Assembly: GCF_910594005.1 (NCBI RefSeq)
Contig: NC_057815.1
Coordinates: 63,068,052 to 63,132,051, forward strand
Source of the DNA: Cervus elaphus
Lineage: Eukaryota; Chordata; Mammalia; Artiodactyla; Cervidae
Reading direction: 5' to 3'
DNA length: 64,000 nt
The notes under the pieces were generated by a model that was not told the origin of the DNA, did no database searches, and saw only the letters and a program-made list of their open reading frames with translations. This document shows, piece after piece, positions 24,013 through 35,032 of the stretch. The translations under genes were made by a program, and so were the position numbers. Every line of letters begins with the position of its first letter. The first letter of the stretch is position 1.

Positions 24013-24948
24013 ATGTGGCCCAACACTAGTGCTGCCCACTTCTTGCTGACTGGCTTCCCAGGTCTGGAGGCAGCTCATCACTGGATTTCCATCCCCTTCT
24101 TCACAGTCTATATCTCTGTGCTTCTTGGCAATGGCACTGTCCTTTATTTCATCAAGGATGACCGGAGTCTCCATGAACCCGTGTACTATTTCCTTGCCAT
24201 GCTGGCAGCCACAGATCTGACAGTTACATTAACCACAATGCCAACTGTAATGGGTCTCTTATGGGGCAATCACAGAGAAATAAGCCCTGGAGCCTGCTTT
24301 CTGCAGGCCTACTTCATTCACTCCCTTTCCATTGTAGAATCTGGTATCTTGCTTGCCATGGCCTATGACCGTTTCATTGCTATCTGTATCCCTCTGAGGT
24401 ACAATTCTATCCTTACCAACAATCAAGTGATGAAGATAGGCCTTGGAGTACTAATGAGAGGCTTTTTATCTCTTTTGCCTCCAATTCTGCCACTCTATTG
24501 GTTCCCATACTGCCATTCCCATGTTCTTTCCCATGCCTTTTGCCTCCACCAAGATGTCATGAAACTTGCCTGTGCTGATATTACATTTAATCGTGTGTAC
24601 CCAATTATTCTGGTTGCTTTGACTTTCTTCCTAGATGCTCTAATGATCTTTGTCTCTTATATCCTAATCCTTAAGACAGTGATGGGCATTGCCTCTGGAG
24701 AGGAGCGAGCTAAGGCTCTCAACACATGTGTCTCCCATATCAGCTGTGTCCTGGTCTTTTACATCACTGTGATTGGCCTGACTTTCATCCACAGGTTTGG
24801 GACACATGCACCACATGTGGTCCATGTTACTATGAGCTATGTCTACTTTCTCTTTCCTCCATTCATGAATCCCCTCATATATAGCATCAAGACCAAGCAG
24901 ATTCAGAGAAGCATTTTTCACCTATTTTCTGTGCACAGTAGGGCTTGA
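24013..24948 (+). CDS. Class I olfactory receptor, OR51B-like, intact
   Basis: Single-exon frame of 311 codons, the usual size for a class I (fish-like) olfactory receptor. These are odorant-binding seven-helix GPCRs that signal through G-olf in olfactory neuron cilia. N-glycosylation site NTS at residues 4-6; GN in TM1 (39-40); LHEPVYYFLAMLAATD (53-68) for ICL1/TM2; C95 at the top of TM3; MAYDRFIAIC (116-125) at TM3/ICL2. A long second extracellular loop carries C167, C177 and C187. KALNTCVSHI (234-243) enters TM6, and PPFMNPLIYS (282-291) is TM7. The start at 24013 gives the MWPN N-terminus typical of OR51B. That subfamily sits beside the beta-globin control region in other mammals, which fits the neighbours here. 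Two SINEs bracket the gene (23631-23837, 25077-25277). All key motifs are intact. The exact orthologue (B2, B4, B5 or B6) cannot be fixed. Confidence 0.95.
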   Translation: MWPNTSAAHFLLTGFPGLEAAHHWISIPFFTVYISVLLGNGTVLYFIKDDRSLHEPVYYFLAMLAATDLTVTLTTMPTVMGLLWGNHREISPGACFLQAYFIHSLSIVESGILLAMAYDRFIAICIPLRYNSILTNNQVMKIGLGVLMRGFLSLLPPILPLYWFPYCHSHVLSHAFCLHQDVMKLACADITFNRVYPIILVALTFFLDALMIFVSYILILKTVMGIASGEERAKALNTCVSHISCVLVFYITVIGLTFIHRFGTHAPHVVHVTMSYVYFLFPPFMNPLIYSIKTKQIQRSIFHLFSVHSRA

Positions 24949-25076
24949 ACTTTTATTTCAGAATTTTTTGAAAGCTCCAGGATGTCTAGGCCTTTTTTCA
25001 GAGTCAGATAGGCTTCAATTATTACATAAATATACAAGCTACGTTGAGCAGGAGTGCAATGTAGATAGGTAATTTC

Positions 25077-25277
25077 TGCATATGTGCTCAGTCATGTCTG
25101 ACTCTTTGCAAGCCCATGGATTGTAGCCCACCAGGCTCCTCTGTCCATGAGATTTCCCAGGCAAAAATACTGGAATGGGTTGCTATTTACTACTCCAGGG
25201 GATCTTCCCAACCCAGAGATAGAATCCTCGTCTCCTACATTGGCAGGCTGATTCTTTACTACTGAGCCACCTGGGAA
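25077..25277 (-). repeat. Bov-tA-type SINE downstream of the OR gene
   Basis: Reverse-orientation copy ('gctcagtcatgtctgactct' to 'gagccacctgggaatcc'). It has imperfect flanking duplications of the 'taggtaatttct' / 'tagataatttct' type. Confidence 0.9.
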
Positions 25278-25680
25278 TCCATAGATAATTTCTAGGTAGG
25301 TAGAATTTGGAGATAGGTAATATATCTAAATATAACAAATACTTTAATAACCAGGAAAGATAGGGAAATTCAGATTCCATATTTTTAACAAGTGTTAAGT
25401 AACAGTTTAGAAAAGTTCAAGCTGGATGTCCAGTCTGGGACAACCACAGCCTACTATAAGGAAAGTAGGTAATCACAGCTTCATTTGAGGGCCATACAAA
25501 GACGAACTAGAGCATGAAACTCTATCTCAAAAGTACTATATTTCAGTGCAGGATTTGCTTTCCAAGTGATAGAATGTCATTTACAAATCTTTATGCCAGA
25601 GTATCTCTGAACTCATGAATTAGTTTGATGGAGATGGAGACAAACAGAAGAAAGAATCAGAGGGTGTTAACAGTAGTTTT

Positions 25681-26632
25681 TTTTTTTGTTTTTTTTTAAT
25701 TTTTTTATTAGTTGGAGGCTAATTACTTCACAACATTTCAGTGGGTTTTGTCATACATTGATATGAATCAGCCATAGATTTACACTTATTCCCCATCCCG
25801 ATCCCCCCTCCCACCTCCCTCTCCACCCGATTCCTCTGGGTCTTCCCAGTGCACCAGGCCGGAGCACTTGTCTCATGCATCCCACCTGCGCTGGTGATCT
25901 GTTTCACCATAGATAGTATACATGCTGTTCTTTTGAAACATCCCACCCTCACATTCTCCCACAGAGTTCAAAAGTCTGTTCTGTATTTCTGTGTCTCTTT
26001 TTCTGTTTTGCATATAGGGTTATCGTTACCATCTTTCTAAATTCCATATATATGTGTTAGTATGCTGTAATGTTCTTTATCTTTCTGGCTTACTTCACTC
26101 TGTATAAGGGGCTCCAGTTTCATCCATCTCATTAGGACTGGTTCAAATGAATTCCTTTTGACGGCTGAGTAAAATTCCATGGTGTATATGTACCACAGCT
26201 TCCTTATCCATTCATCTGCTGATGGGCATCTAGGTTGCTTCCATGTCCTGGCTATTATAAACAGTGCTGCGATGAACATTGGGGTGCATGTGTCTCTTTC
26301 AGATCTGGTTTCCTCAGTGTGTATGCCCAGAAGTGGGATTGCTGGGTCATATGGCAGTTCTATTTCCAGTTTTTTAAGGAATCTCCACACTGTTTTCCAT
26401 AGTGGCTGTACTAGTTTGCATTCCCACCAACAGTGTAAGAGGGTTCCCTTTTCTCCACAGCCTCTCCAGCATTTATTGCTTGTAGACTTTTGGATAGCAG
26501 CCATCCTGACTGGTGTGTAATGGTACCTCATTGTGGTTTTGATTTGCATTTCTCTAATAATGAGTGATGTTGAGCACCTTTTCATGTGTTTGTTAGCCAT
26601 CTGTATGAACATGAAAAATGCCCACCAAGTCA
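25681..26632 (-). mobile_element. Young 5'-truncated ruminant L1 with target duplication
   Basis: Minus-strand insertion of about 950 bp. The poly-A tail (poly-T on the plus strand) is at 25681-25705 and the 3' UTR follows. The C-terminal end of ORF2 is open for 198 codons (26037-26633), containing MANKHMKRCSTSLIIREMQI, GEKGTLLHCWWECKLVQPLW and WIRKLWYIYTMEFYSAVKRN. The identical 12-mer aacagtagtttt lies at 25669-25680 and 26633-26644. It lacks the endonuclease and reverse-transcriptase domains, so it cannot move. Low divergence and an open frame point to a recent insertion. Confidence 0.95.
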
Positions 26633-26644
26633 AACAGTAGTTTT

Positions 26645-27169
26645 AAAAAGAGGTAATAGCAGCTCAGTTTAAGAAAATAGAGATGGGACATAATGGATTA
26701 ACATTAGATAAATTTAGGATCTAAATTGAATAAGATTATAGGATTTTTTCTTTCTTTTCTTTTTTTTTCTTTTTAGAAAAACAGAGGAAAAAAGGTTGGG
26801 AAGGAAGGAAAGATAACCCTGAGTTTCTGTTTTACACTATTTGAAGAATAGACGTATCAACTAAAAAGCAATTATTGGTTGCTATTAATTTTGTTAATTT
26901 ATAAATAAGAAAAATAGTACTGTAATATATGTACAATATATATATATATTTAATTTTTTTCTCTCAAGAAAGAATAATACATATATATATAATATATGTG
27001 CATTTGTGTGTGTTTGCACACATGTAAAACAGTGATAAACCTTTTAATGTCTTATCCTATAAATAATTTCTGATCTCAAAACTTTCCTTTCACAACTTTC
27101 ACAATAAATTTAATGAAATAGAATGAATGTACTGAATTATTTTTATGTGGTTTATATATATATTGCATT
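26645..27169. other. Very AT-rich intergenic DNA
   Basis: Contains T-rich (26735-26775) and (AT)n (26935-26952, 26982-26998) tracts. No gene was recognised. Confidence 0.45.
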
Positions 27170-27560
27170 TAATATGTATATAATGTAAAATTTGCCATTT
27201 TAAGTGTACAGTTTCATGAAATTAATTCACAATATTCAACTATTATCCTTATTTCCAAAAGGTTTTCATTATCCCAAGCAGACACGCTGTATGCATTAAC
27301 CCATAAGTCCCCATTCTACCCTTCTTCCAGGTCTTTGTTACCTCTAATTTAATTTATATCTCTATGACTACCTATTGTACATATTTGATAAAGTGGAATC
27401 TTATAATATTCTTTTGTATCTGGCTTATTTCACTTAGCATAACATTTTCAAGTTTCCTATCACAACATCTTTTCTTATGTGGCTGAATAATATTCTGCTG
27501 TATGTATATGTTACATTAAAAATCTATAGACATTATTTTATTTCCAGGTTTTTTGTTTAT
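27170..27560 (-). repeat. Old L1 LINE fragment
   Basis: Complement of an L1 3' region: 'gtacagtttcatgaaattaa', 'tctggcttatttcacttagc', 'tatgtggctgaataatattc'. Diverged and non-coding. Confidence 0.6.
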
Positions 27561-28662
27561 TTTTGGCAGCTGGTTAGCCAGATAACCTACCCCCACCTCA
27601 ATGTGGCTTGGTGCACCAAACTCCCCAGTTGGCAGTCCAATTCCCAGATGCATGCCTGGAGTCCCAGGCCTCTTGGGAAGACCAAAGTCCTCTCTGCCAC
27701 TCCCTGGCTAGGATAACACACATGGCACTCTATCTCCCAGAGTGTAGGCCTCAGTTTCTGTTTCTCCCATGTGGTGACAGAGCTGACATCAAGAGGAAGA
27801 AAATAAATTTAACTTATAGTATAGTATCCTCTGGGTAGAGACTTTATTGAAACTGAAACCCTCTTCCAAGTATTAGTCTAAGCAATCAGTAGTCTGGGTA
27901 GATTATAGCATCAGGTGGACTTATTGTAATTAAACACCAATAACACTTTTCAAAGTAGTCTTTCAGTCAAGATAGAGAAGTATAAACTCTATAATAGATG
28001 GTTGAAAAATCTTTTCTTAATCCTCACAAATCAATAAAAACACTCAAGGAAAATAGACATATCTCTCTTCTGTAACACAATGGTGTCATGTTATACATTT
28101 CTTTCTGCAATATGGTTGAAATAAAAGTGGGAGATAAATAAATGATAAACAAGAAAAGGACATATAATTTGACATACTTGAGTGTGGGACTGAATCTAAA
28201 ATAATTAATCTTCTTATAAATAAAAGTAAAAGATGTATAACTACAAACCCAGTTGCTTGATAACATGATTCTGCATTCATTCACTCAGCTAGTACTTAAT
28301 GAGCACCAACCACAACTAAGCTTTTTGCTATGAAATGAAAATGCAATTCCTTTAAAAGTCTTTCAGAAGCTTTATTATGAGTGCAATGTGAATTAACTTG
28401 ATAACAAAGTTATTAAAAAGCTACAATCCCTTAACTATAATTCTGAAATCAAAGGTTCTGCAAAATTATTTATGAAGTATAGTTTTATTGACAAAAATCT
28501 GACACAGTCTAAGATCACACTGTAGCAAAATCTGATCTGAACATAAAAGTTAGTCTTTCTTCATTATCTTAATATAAACAGATGATAGTTTATAAGGTAT
28601 TCCAGGTTGCAACCTGCTAGGGGTGTCATGCATAATATAGAATGCACATTTTATGACTATTT
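27561..28662. other. Intergenic DNA, no gene recognised
   Basis: No recognisable exon, RNA gene or ruminant repeat. The reading frames are short and lack motifs. Confidence 0.4.
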
Positions 28663-28782
28663 TGCTTTACTTTTGGGCCATGCTGTGCAGCATGTGGGAT
28701 TTTAGTTCTCTGACCAGGGACTGAACCCACGCACCCTGCAGTAGAAGCAGGGAGTCTTAGCCACTGGACCAGGGAAGTCACT
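28663..28782 (-). repeat. Fragment of a tRNA-derived SINE
   Basis: Reverse orientation: 'gggccatgctgtgcagcatg', 'gaccagggactgaacccac', 'cttagccactggaccagg'. Approximate flanking duplication 'actttatgacatttt' / 'acattttatgac'. Confidence 0.75.
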
Positions 28783-29326
28783 TTATGACATTTTTTAAAT
28801 CTGAAAGACTGGATTCTGGAATGCAGCTTGAGACAAGGGTTTTGGATTTGTATTTGCAGACCTGCACAATCATAGACTGCTAAGATAGAAATTAAGCATA
28901 TGGGTCAGTGGGTATTTGCAGAACGAGGATGATCTGATAACATCCAGATTATTATGGAACAGGACAATAATAAAAGAATCAGAACTAGGAAATATTATGT
29001 GACAAATAGTTAACATACTACTGGATGCTCAGCTTTCAAGAAAGATGTCTCAGAAATATTAATGCAGATGTCTTTATAAGATTTAGAGGTGGGATGTGAA
29101 TGTGATTGTTTAAATTTGATTATTTGACTTCAGAGATCAGGACTAGGGATAAGGGGTAGATCATTCAGAGAAGTAGATTTATATTTCAATGTATAATTAT
29201 ATCACATATATAATAGAGTCAAAAATGTAATGCATTACCTCAGGAGGTAGGGAGTTTTCAATCCATAGAAACAACAAATAAATGTCTGATGAAATTTTAT
29301 TAATAGATGGTGGCTTAAGGATTTGG

Positions 29327-29526
29327 TGGTCTTCTCTTGTGGCTCAGCTGGTAAAGAATCTGCCTGCAATGCGGGAGACCTGCAATGGGTTCGATCCCTG
29401 GGTTGGGAAGATCCCCTGAGAAGGGAAAGGCTACCTACTCCAGTATTCTGGCCTGGAGAATTCCATGGACTGTATAGTCCATGGGGTTGCAAAGAGCCAG
29501 ACACGACTGAGTGACTTTCACTTTCC
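29327..29526 (+). repeat. Bov-tA-type SINE
   Basis: Plus-orientation copy ending 'gagtgactttcactttccc'. Confidence 0.92.
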
Positions 29527-30204
29527 CTTTAAAAATTTGGTAAAAAGTTGGATATGATGGTCTCTTCATATTGCTGTTCCTAAAAATATTGTAGTGTGTC
29601 AAAATATAATTCAAGAACAGTTAAAAAAAAAAAAAGAGGAATTGAATAGTTTTTGCCAAGGCCAACAGTTTTGAAGAATCAGTGACTTATCTTCCTGTTC
29701 TGCGACACATAGAACTCTTAGGTAGTCTTGCTTCATCTGATGGTAGAGACACTGCTTCATTTAGAGACTCTCCATACAGAGAAGAAAAGGAGGGCATGGG
29801 GAGCAACTTCAGCAGGTCAGATCTTTTTCAGATGGGAAAGGGAAAAAAGGATAATTTGGTATTCCCGAATGGCCTATGTTGGAAATGAGCTAGAGAACTC
29901 CCTTGGGAGTTGTTTCTTTAACAAATAAACGTAGATCAGGACTCTGAACACAGGGTAAAGATATAGGATAAAATCAATCCTCAGATAGTGCTCAGGAACC
30001 ACAAAGAAAAAGCTGTGGCCTGGGTAAGGAAATACATGGATTCAGATGCAGCAAAAATGCTTTAAGAGTAACTTCTCGGCATGGCTGTTAAGGAGGAGAA
30101 AGCATTTTAGTCTTATTGTTTTTTAATGAAATGAATAATTTAGGAAATAGGATACTATATGGGAAGGCAAACTTGGGCAGGAGAATTAGCATTTATACTC
30201 AATG
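29527..30204. other. Intergenic DNA, no gene recognised
   Basis: Contains a poly-A run at 29622-29634. Two overlapping 66-68-codon frames at 29682-29928 have no recognisable motif. Confidence 0.4.
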
Positions 30205-30350
30205 GATGTTGGTTTAGATCATGAGTTCAGGGGTCAGATAAACCTGAGTTTGAATTCTTATATACCATCTATTAATTGTGTGATTTTTGACGAATTGTGT
30301 AACCCACTGAAGGCTCAATTTTCTCATCTGTAGAAAGAATATAAATGTAT
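30205..30350 (+). repeat. MIR SINE
   Basis: The order 'gttcaggggtcagataaacc', 'gagtttgaattctt', 'attaattgtgtgatttttg' and 'ctcaattttctcatctgtag' is the MIR core in plus orientation. Confidence 0.7.
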
Positions 30351-30779
30351 TTTAACTCTCTCATTAAGTATTCATTTTCCATTTTGCAATCATTCTGAAC
30401 GTATTTCTACCATTTTATTGAAAATGTCAAGATCACCGAAAGCCTATTGCCCCCCACATGGATATTTTCCATTTTTATCTTACTTGGAAATTCTATGACA
30501 TTTTTCACTATTAAACTACAGCACTGCCTAATTCTATAAAATGTATTTTCCATTTGCTTTTTAAATTACAGATCACCTTTATTATCCTCTTATATTTCTG
30601 CCTACTTCTTTGTCCATTTTCTTTGAGATATGTCCTTCTCTCCTAAAATGAATGCTTCTCTGGGTTCACAAATTTTTTCTACATCTATTTTCCATCATAA
30701 TTTATACCTAAGACAAACTTTAAACTTTCACTTAAAAGCTGAGATCTTTGAGATTGCTGCCTCCAACCCGTCTTCTCAT

Positions 30780-30856
30780 TATTAGTTGAGATTATCTATC
30801 TAAATATATACATATATATGTATATATATCTAGATTTAACTTTTTTTTTTTTTTTT
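30780..30856. repeat. Simple AT-rich repeat and poly-T
   Basis: (ATATGT)n-like units at 30803-30828, followed by a 17-base T run at 30840-30856. Confidence 0.8.
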
Positions 30857-31186
30857 ACAAAGGAGTACAGATTCTTAGGCAATATCTAAGTGTGAAGGAA
30901 ATGGAGTCAGGAGGTGCTGCCTATACGGTGTGCTTTTAGATTACACAAGTAAAGAGAAGATTTTTCCATTTCTTCAGCATAATTCTAATGTGCTCTCTTC
31001 TTTCCCTTCATTTTTCAACTTTTTATGTCTGCACTACAGGTTTCTAGAACAGTTCTCTAGTTTCTAGCCAGCACAGCAAGCTGAATAAGCTTTACATGAT
31101 TTATCTGAGTTACTCTTAGAAACTACTAAGGACTCAGGGGTAGCTATTTTCAGAGAATCAGACCAATGAAGACTCTGAGGAGGCAG

Positions 31187-31378
31187 TGTGCACATGCCAA
31201 GTCACTTCAGTCATGTCTGACTCTTTGTGACCCTATGGACTCTGTTTGTGGGATTCTCCAGGCAAGAATACTGGAGTGGGTTGCCATGCCCTCCTCCAAG
31301 GGATCTTCCTGACCCAGGGATTGAACCTGAGTCTCTTATGTGTCTTGCAGTGGCAGGTGTGTTGTTTACCGTTACAGC
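31187..31378 (-). repeat. Bov-tA-type SINE
   Basis: Reverse-orientation copy ('caagtcacttcagtcatgtc' onward). The flanks share 'actctgaggagg' / 'ccactgaggagg'. Confidence 0.88.
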
Positions 31379-32350
31379 CACTGAGGAGGGAGAGGAGATA
31401 GTACATTCTAGTCATCTCTGCATCTTTGATGGAGCCTCAAGCTTGCCTGATGGTGATGAGATACTCCACTGAAGTTACTACTATCGTCACACATTGCAAA
31501 TAAGAGACACCCTAAACTGGGTGGCTACTCCCTTTGGCATATTGGGAATATGAGGACAGTTTCTGGAACTGCCATTTGCCATAATTAAATGCCAGTGTGG
31601 CTGCTGCTAAAGACTGCAGGTAATGAATAGAGTACAATTCTAATTTAGTCTATCAAAAATAATGCATTATAATGGTTATTCCCAAAGCAATCCCCATACA
31701 GTTTGCATACCTGAATCACTTCAAATTCCAAAATCCAGAACCTTCAATTCAGATTTTACAAGTCCATGTCATTTAAGCAAGTTTGGATTTTTCTCCTGCT
31801 TCCTTCTTCTGGCCTACTTACTGGGTGACAGTTGGTCCTAATAGGTCATCTGTACATATCCCAAACAGAAAAATTTGCATTTATCCATTCTCTTTCTTTT
31901 CATTTCAAGGGTTTTATTATTTTAGAAATACAATGTTGAAAGGTTAAGGGGTTGGCGTAGGTAGGAATGATGATTTAGTGATTTACACATCAGGTAAATA
32001 GGCATTGACGAGGAAGCCCCACATGGGTCATAGTTCAGTGGATCAACTTGGTGGCAATTGCATCAGTATCCACATGAACAAAGTACCTGCCACTTCAATG
32101 TCCAGACTGATCTTTTAGTCATTGACAGTATTCCCTGAAGCGGTGGTCATTTCCACAGAGCATTCACATTTCCTCTGTCCATCTCCACTTACCAGCTAAT
32201 GCTCTTTATTAGATACTTTACTATATGAAAAATCCTCAAAAATCTATTCTTATTTTTATATTTTTATGAAATGGAAGTGGTACAAAGATTGTTGTCATTT
32301 CATTTTTTTCTGAATTCCTCTTCAGAGATATCAGTAGTGATGTTTATAAG
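31379..32350. other. Intergenic DNA, no gene recognised
   Basis: No coding or RNA feature and no confident repeat before the short tandem array at 32353. Confidence 0.4.
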
Positions 32351-32352
32351 AG

Positions 32353-32432
32353 AAAACAATATTTAACAATATTTAACAAGACTCTAAACAATATTTAACA
32401 AGAGTCTTTAACAAGACTCAATATTTAACAAG
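32353..32432. repeat. Short tandem repeat of AACAATATTT / AACAAGACTC units
   Basis: Five copies of an atatttaaca-type core, alternating with aagactct-type spacers, sit immediately upstream of the BovB fragment. Confidence 0.85.
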
Positions 32433-32439
32433 TTAGGTA

Positions 32440-33168
32440 AGGTGAAAGGGGAGAGTGAAAAAGTTGGCTTAAAGCTCAACATTCAGAAAACTAAGATCAT
32501 GACATCCAGTCCCATCACTTCATGGCCAATAGATGGGGAAACAGTGGAAACTGTAGCTGACTTTATTTTTGGGGGCTCCAAAATCACTGCAGATGGTGAT
32601 TGCAGCCATGAAATTAAAAGACGCTTACTCCTTGGAAGGAAAGTTATGACCAACCTAGACAGCATATTAAAAAAGCAGAGACATTACTTTGCCAACAAAG
32701 GTCCGTCTAGCCAAGGCTATGGCTTTTCTAATGGTCATGTATGGATGTGAGAGTTGGACTATAAAGAAAGTTTAGTGCAGAAGAATTGATGCTTTGAACT
32801 GTGGTGTTGGAGAAGACTTTTGAGAGTCCCTTGGACTGCAAGGAGATCCAACCAGTCCATCCTAAAGGAAATCAGTCCTGTGTGTTCTTTGGAAGGGCTG
32901 ATGCTTAAGCTGAAACTCCAATACTTTGGCCACCTGAAGTGAGGAGCTGACTCATTGGAAAAGACCCTGATGCTGGGAAAGATTGAAAGCAGGAGGAGAA
33001 GGGAACGACAGAGGATGAGATGGTTGGATGACATCACCGACTCAATGCACACGGGTTTGGGTGGACTCCAGGAGTTGGTGATGGACAGGGAGGCCTGGAG
33101 TGCTGCAGTTCATGGGGTCGCAAAGAGTTGGACACAACTGAGCGACTGCACTGACCGGAACTGAACTG
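32440..33168 (+). mobile_element. BovB (RTE-type LINE) 3' fragment
   Basis: 5'-truncated BovB in plus orientation. The frame 32442-32750 carries the post-catalytic part of the reverse transcriptase (LKLNIQKTKIM, ITSWPIDGETVE, FIFGGSKI, LLGRKVMTNLDSILK). A frameshift follows, and then the conserved MRWLDDITDSM-type tail (about 33010-33050). Not coding-competent. Confidence 0.92.
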
Positions 33169-33204
33169 GGTAGGTTACCAGGAGGAAGAGATACTTAGGA
33201 ACTT

Positions 33205-33460
33205 TGGGAAGGTCATGTACACACTGAGATATTTAAAATGGATAACCAACAAAGACCTATTGTACAGTATATGGAACTCTGCTCAATGTTTATGTGCCAG
33301 CCTGGATTGGAGGAGGGCTTGGGGGAGAATGAATACATATATATTTATGGCTGAGTCTCATCTCTGTTCACCTGAAACTGCCACAACATTATGCTAATCA
33401 GCTATACTCCAATACAAAGTGCTTTTGGTGTTAAATAAAAATTAAAAAAAAAAAAACCTG
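33205..33460 (+). repeat. L1 3' end with poly-A
   Basis: 'tatttaaaatggataaccaac', 'agacctattgtacagtatat', 'ttcacctgaaactgccacaac' and a poly-A run at 33443-33456 identify an artiodactyl L1 3' UTR immediately downstream of BovB. Confidence 0.75.
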
Positions 33461-33512
33461 GGTGCATATAGATTCAATTGAATTTGGAAGAAGCTAATGT
33501 TTTTCTTATGTT

Positions 33513-33713
33513 AAGTGTTACTTGCTCAGTCATATCTGACTCCTTGCAACCCCATGGACTACAGCCCGCCAGGCTCCTCTGTCCATGGAGTTTTCCAGGC
33601 AAGAATACTGGACTGGGTTTCCATTCCATTCTCTAGGCCATCTTCCCCACTCCGGGATCAAACCAGGGTCTCCTGCATGGCAGACAGATTCTTTACCCGT
33701 TTGAGTCACTAGG
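33513..33713 (-). repeat. Bov-tA-type SINE
   Basis: Reverse-orientation copy ('gctcagtcatatctgactcc' to 'tttgagtcactagg'). Confidence 0.9.
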
Positions 33714-34250
33714 TTATTGCGATCAGCTTGCTGTGAAATTTCTTGGTTATAGGCAAACAAAGCAAACTTGTTTTGATAAGAGTATAGTTATAAAAATGTC
33801 ATATTTCACAATTTTCTATAGAAGCCTATTCTTGTTTTTTTCTGGTTATAAGCTTTCTAGATTCATAAATACAAGAAGTTTCATATGATGCCTTCATTAG
33901 CAATATAGTAGCCATCTTTTTCACTCTGGGAGCCTTATCTTTTCCATAGAGACAGCTGTGTAAAATTTATGCATTCAGTTAAGGATTTCTGATATTTCTT
34001 TTGTCATTCATGCTTTTTTTAAATCCATGACTCAGTGTAAGTATTAGGCTTCTGGTTTCTGAGACGTTTGTTCCAGGAGTTGTCTTCCTCAAAATGTTTC
34101 CTGTGAGAGCTCTCAACTACCATCTCTTTTCCTGTTTTAAAGTTTGTGTCTTGGCGTTTCAGGCCTCAGGTCTTCTGCAGTACAGAAAATGTCCTGAGTC
34201 CCGTGTCTATGGAGTGTGGCTCCATATACCTTGCCAAAACGAGTTTACCA
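33714..34250. other. Intergenic DNA, no gene recognised
   Basis: No recognisable gene, RNA or repeat. Confidence 0.4.
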
Positions 34251-34254
34251 ACTC

Positions 34255-34468
34255 TTCCCACTGGGGGGCGCTAGTGGTAAAGAAGCAGCCTGCCAATGCA
34301 GGAGAGGTGATGTGGGTTCAATTCCCAGCTGGGGAAGATCCCCTGGAGAAGGGAATGGCAACTGGCTCCAGTATTCTTGCCTGGAGAATCCCATGAACAG
34401 AGGAGTCTGGGAGGCTATAGGGTTCCAAGGAGTTGGACACTACTGAAGTGACTTAACACACATGCATG
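34255..34468 (+). repeat. Bov-tA-type SINE with an unusual head
   Basis: Plus-orientation copy. The head reads cttcccactggggggcgctagtgg instead of the usual 'cttccctggtggctcagtgg'. The rest is standard, and the tail contains repeated catg units. Confidence 0.9.
34258..34274 (+). promoter_or_regulatory. SINE-borne CTCF-like motif
   Basis: CCACTGGGGGGCGCTAG matches the CTCF core (CCASYAGRKGGCRSY) at 14 of 15 positions. It lies in the head of the SINE, about 0.8 kb upstream of the second OR51B-like pseudogene. Motif match only; binding is inferred. Confidence 0.45.
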
Positions 34469-35032
34469 CATGCCCACTTATTCTGATTTCTCTAGACTTT
34501 CACAAGTCATCTCCTTATTCAAATTCCTCTTGAGATATCACTACTGGTATTTCTCAAATATTTCTTGGTGATGGACTCAATTCTATGCATTAATCATTTT
34601 CTTCAGTGATTTATCAGTGACACAAATATCTGATTTATTTCAAGAGAGAAAATCTTAATTGGTTCATATTGGAAAAATGCCTAAATGTGAAAGATTATAT
34701 GAAGAGGAATAAAGGAGTGAAGAATATGAAACAGAGCCACAGAATCATTTGGGTAACTAGGCATAAAGGCTAGAAACATAGATGTGTGATTGATAGGATA
34801 AAAGTTGGATGCTGAAGAGTAAATTGTTGAGATTATTAACTTGGTTAGTATTATGTTTGTTTATTATTCCAGGAAAAGGCTTTGTGGATAGAGATTTATA
34901 ATTAATTAAGGCTGAGACAATACATAAATTCTTGTACATTTAAGGGAAAAAATGACTGTAAGAAGATGGAGAGAAAGAACAAATACTGCATAAGAGTGCC
35001 TTAAAAAAGGCACTTGACCTGCAAAACCTACC
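34469..35032. other. Upstream flank of the second OR pseudogene
   Basis: No gene recognised. The last 60 bp ('actgcataagagtgcc') resemble the sequence just upstream of the intact receptor ('tctgcataaaaggtttcc'), as expected for a tandem duplicate. Confidence 0.45.

Noticed and set aside
26037..26633. A 198-codon minus-strand frame as a possible host gene
   Set aside because: It is the C-terminal end of L1 ORF2 inside a truncated insertion.
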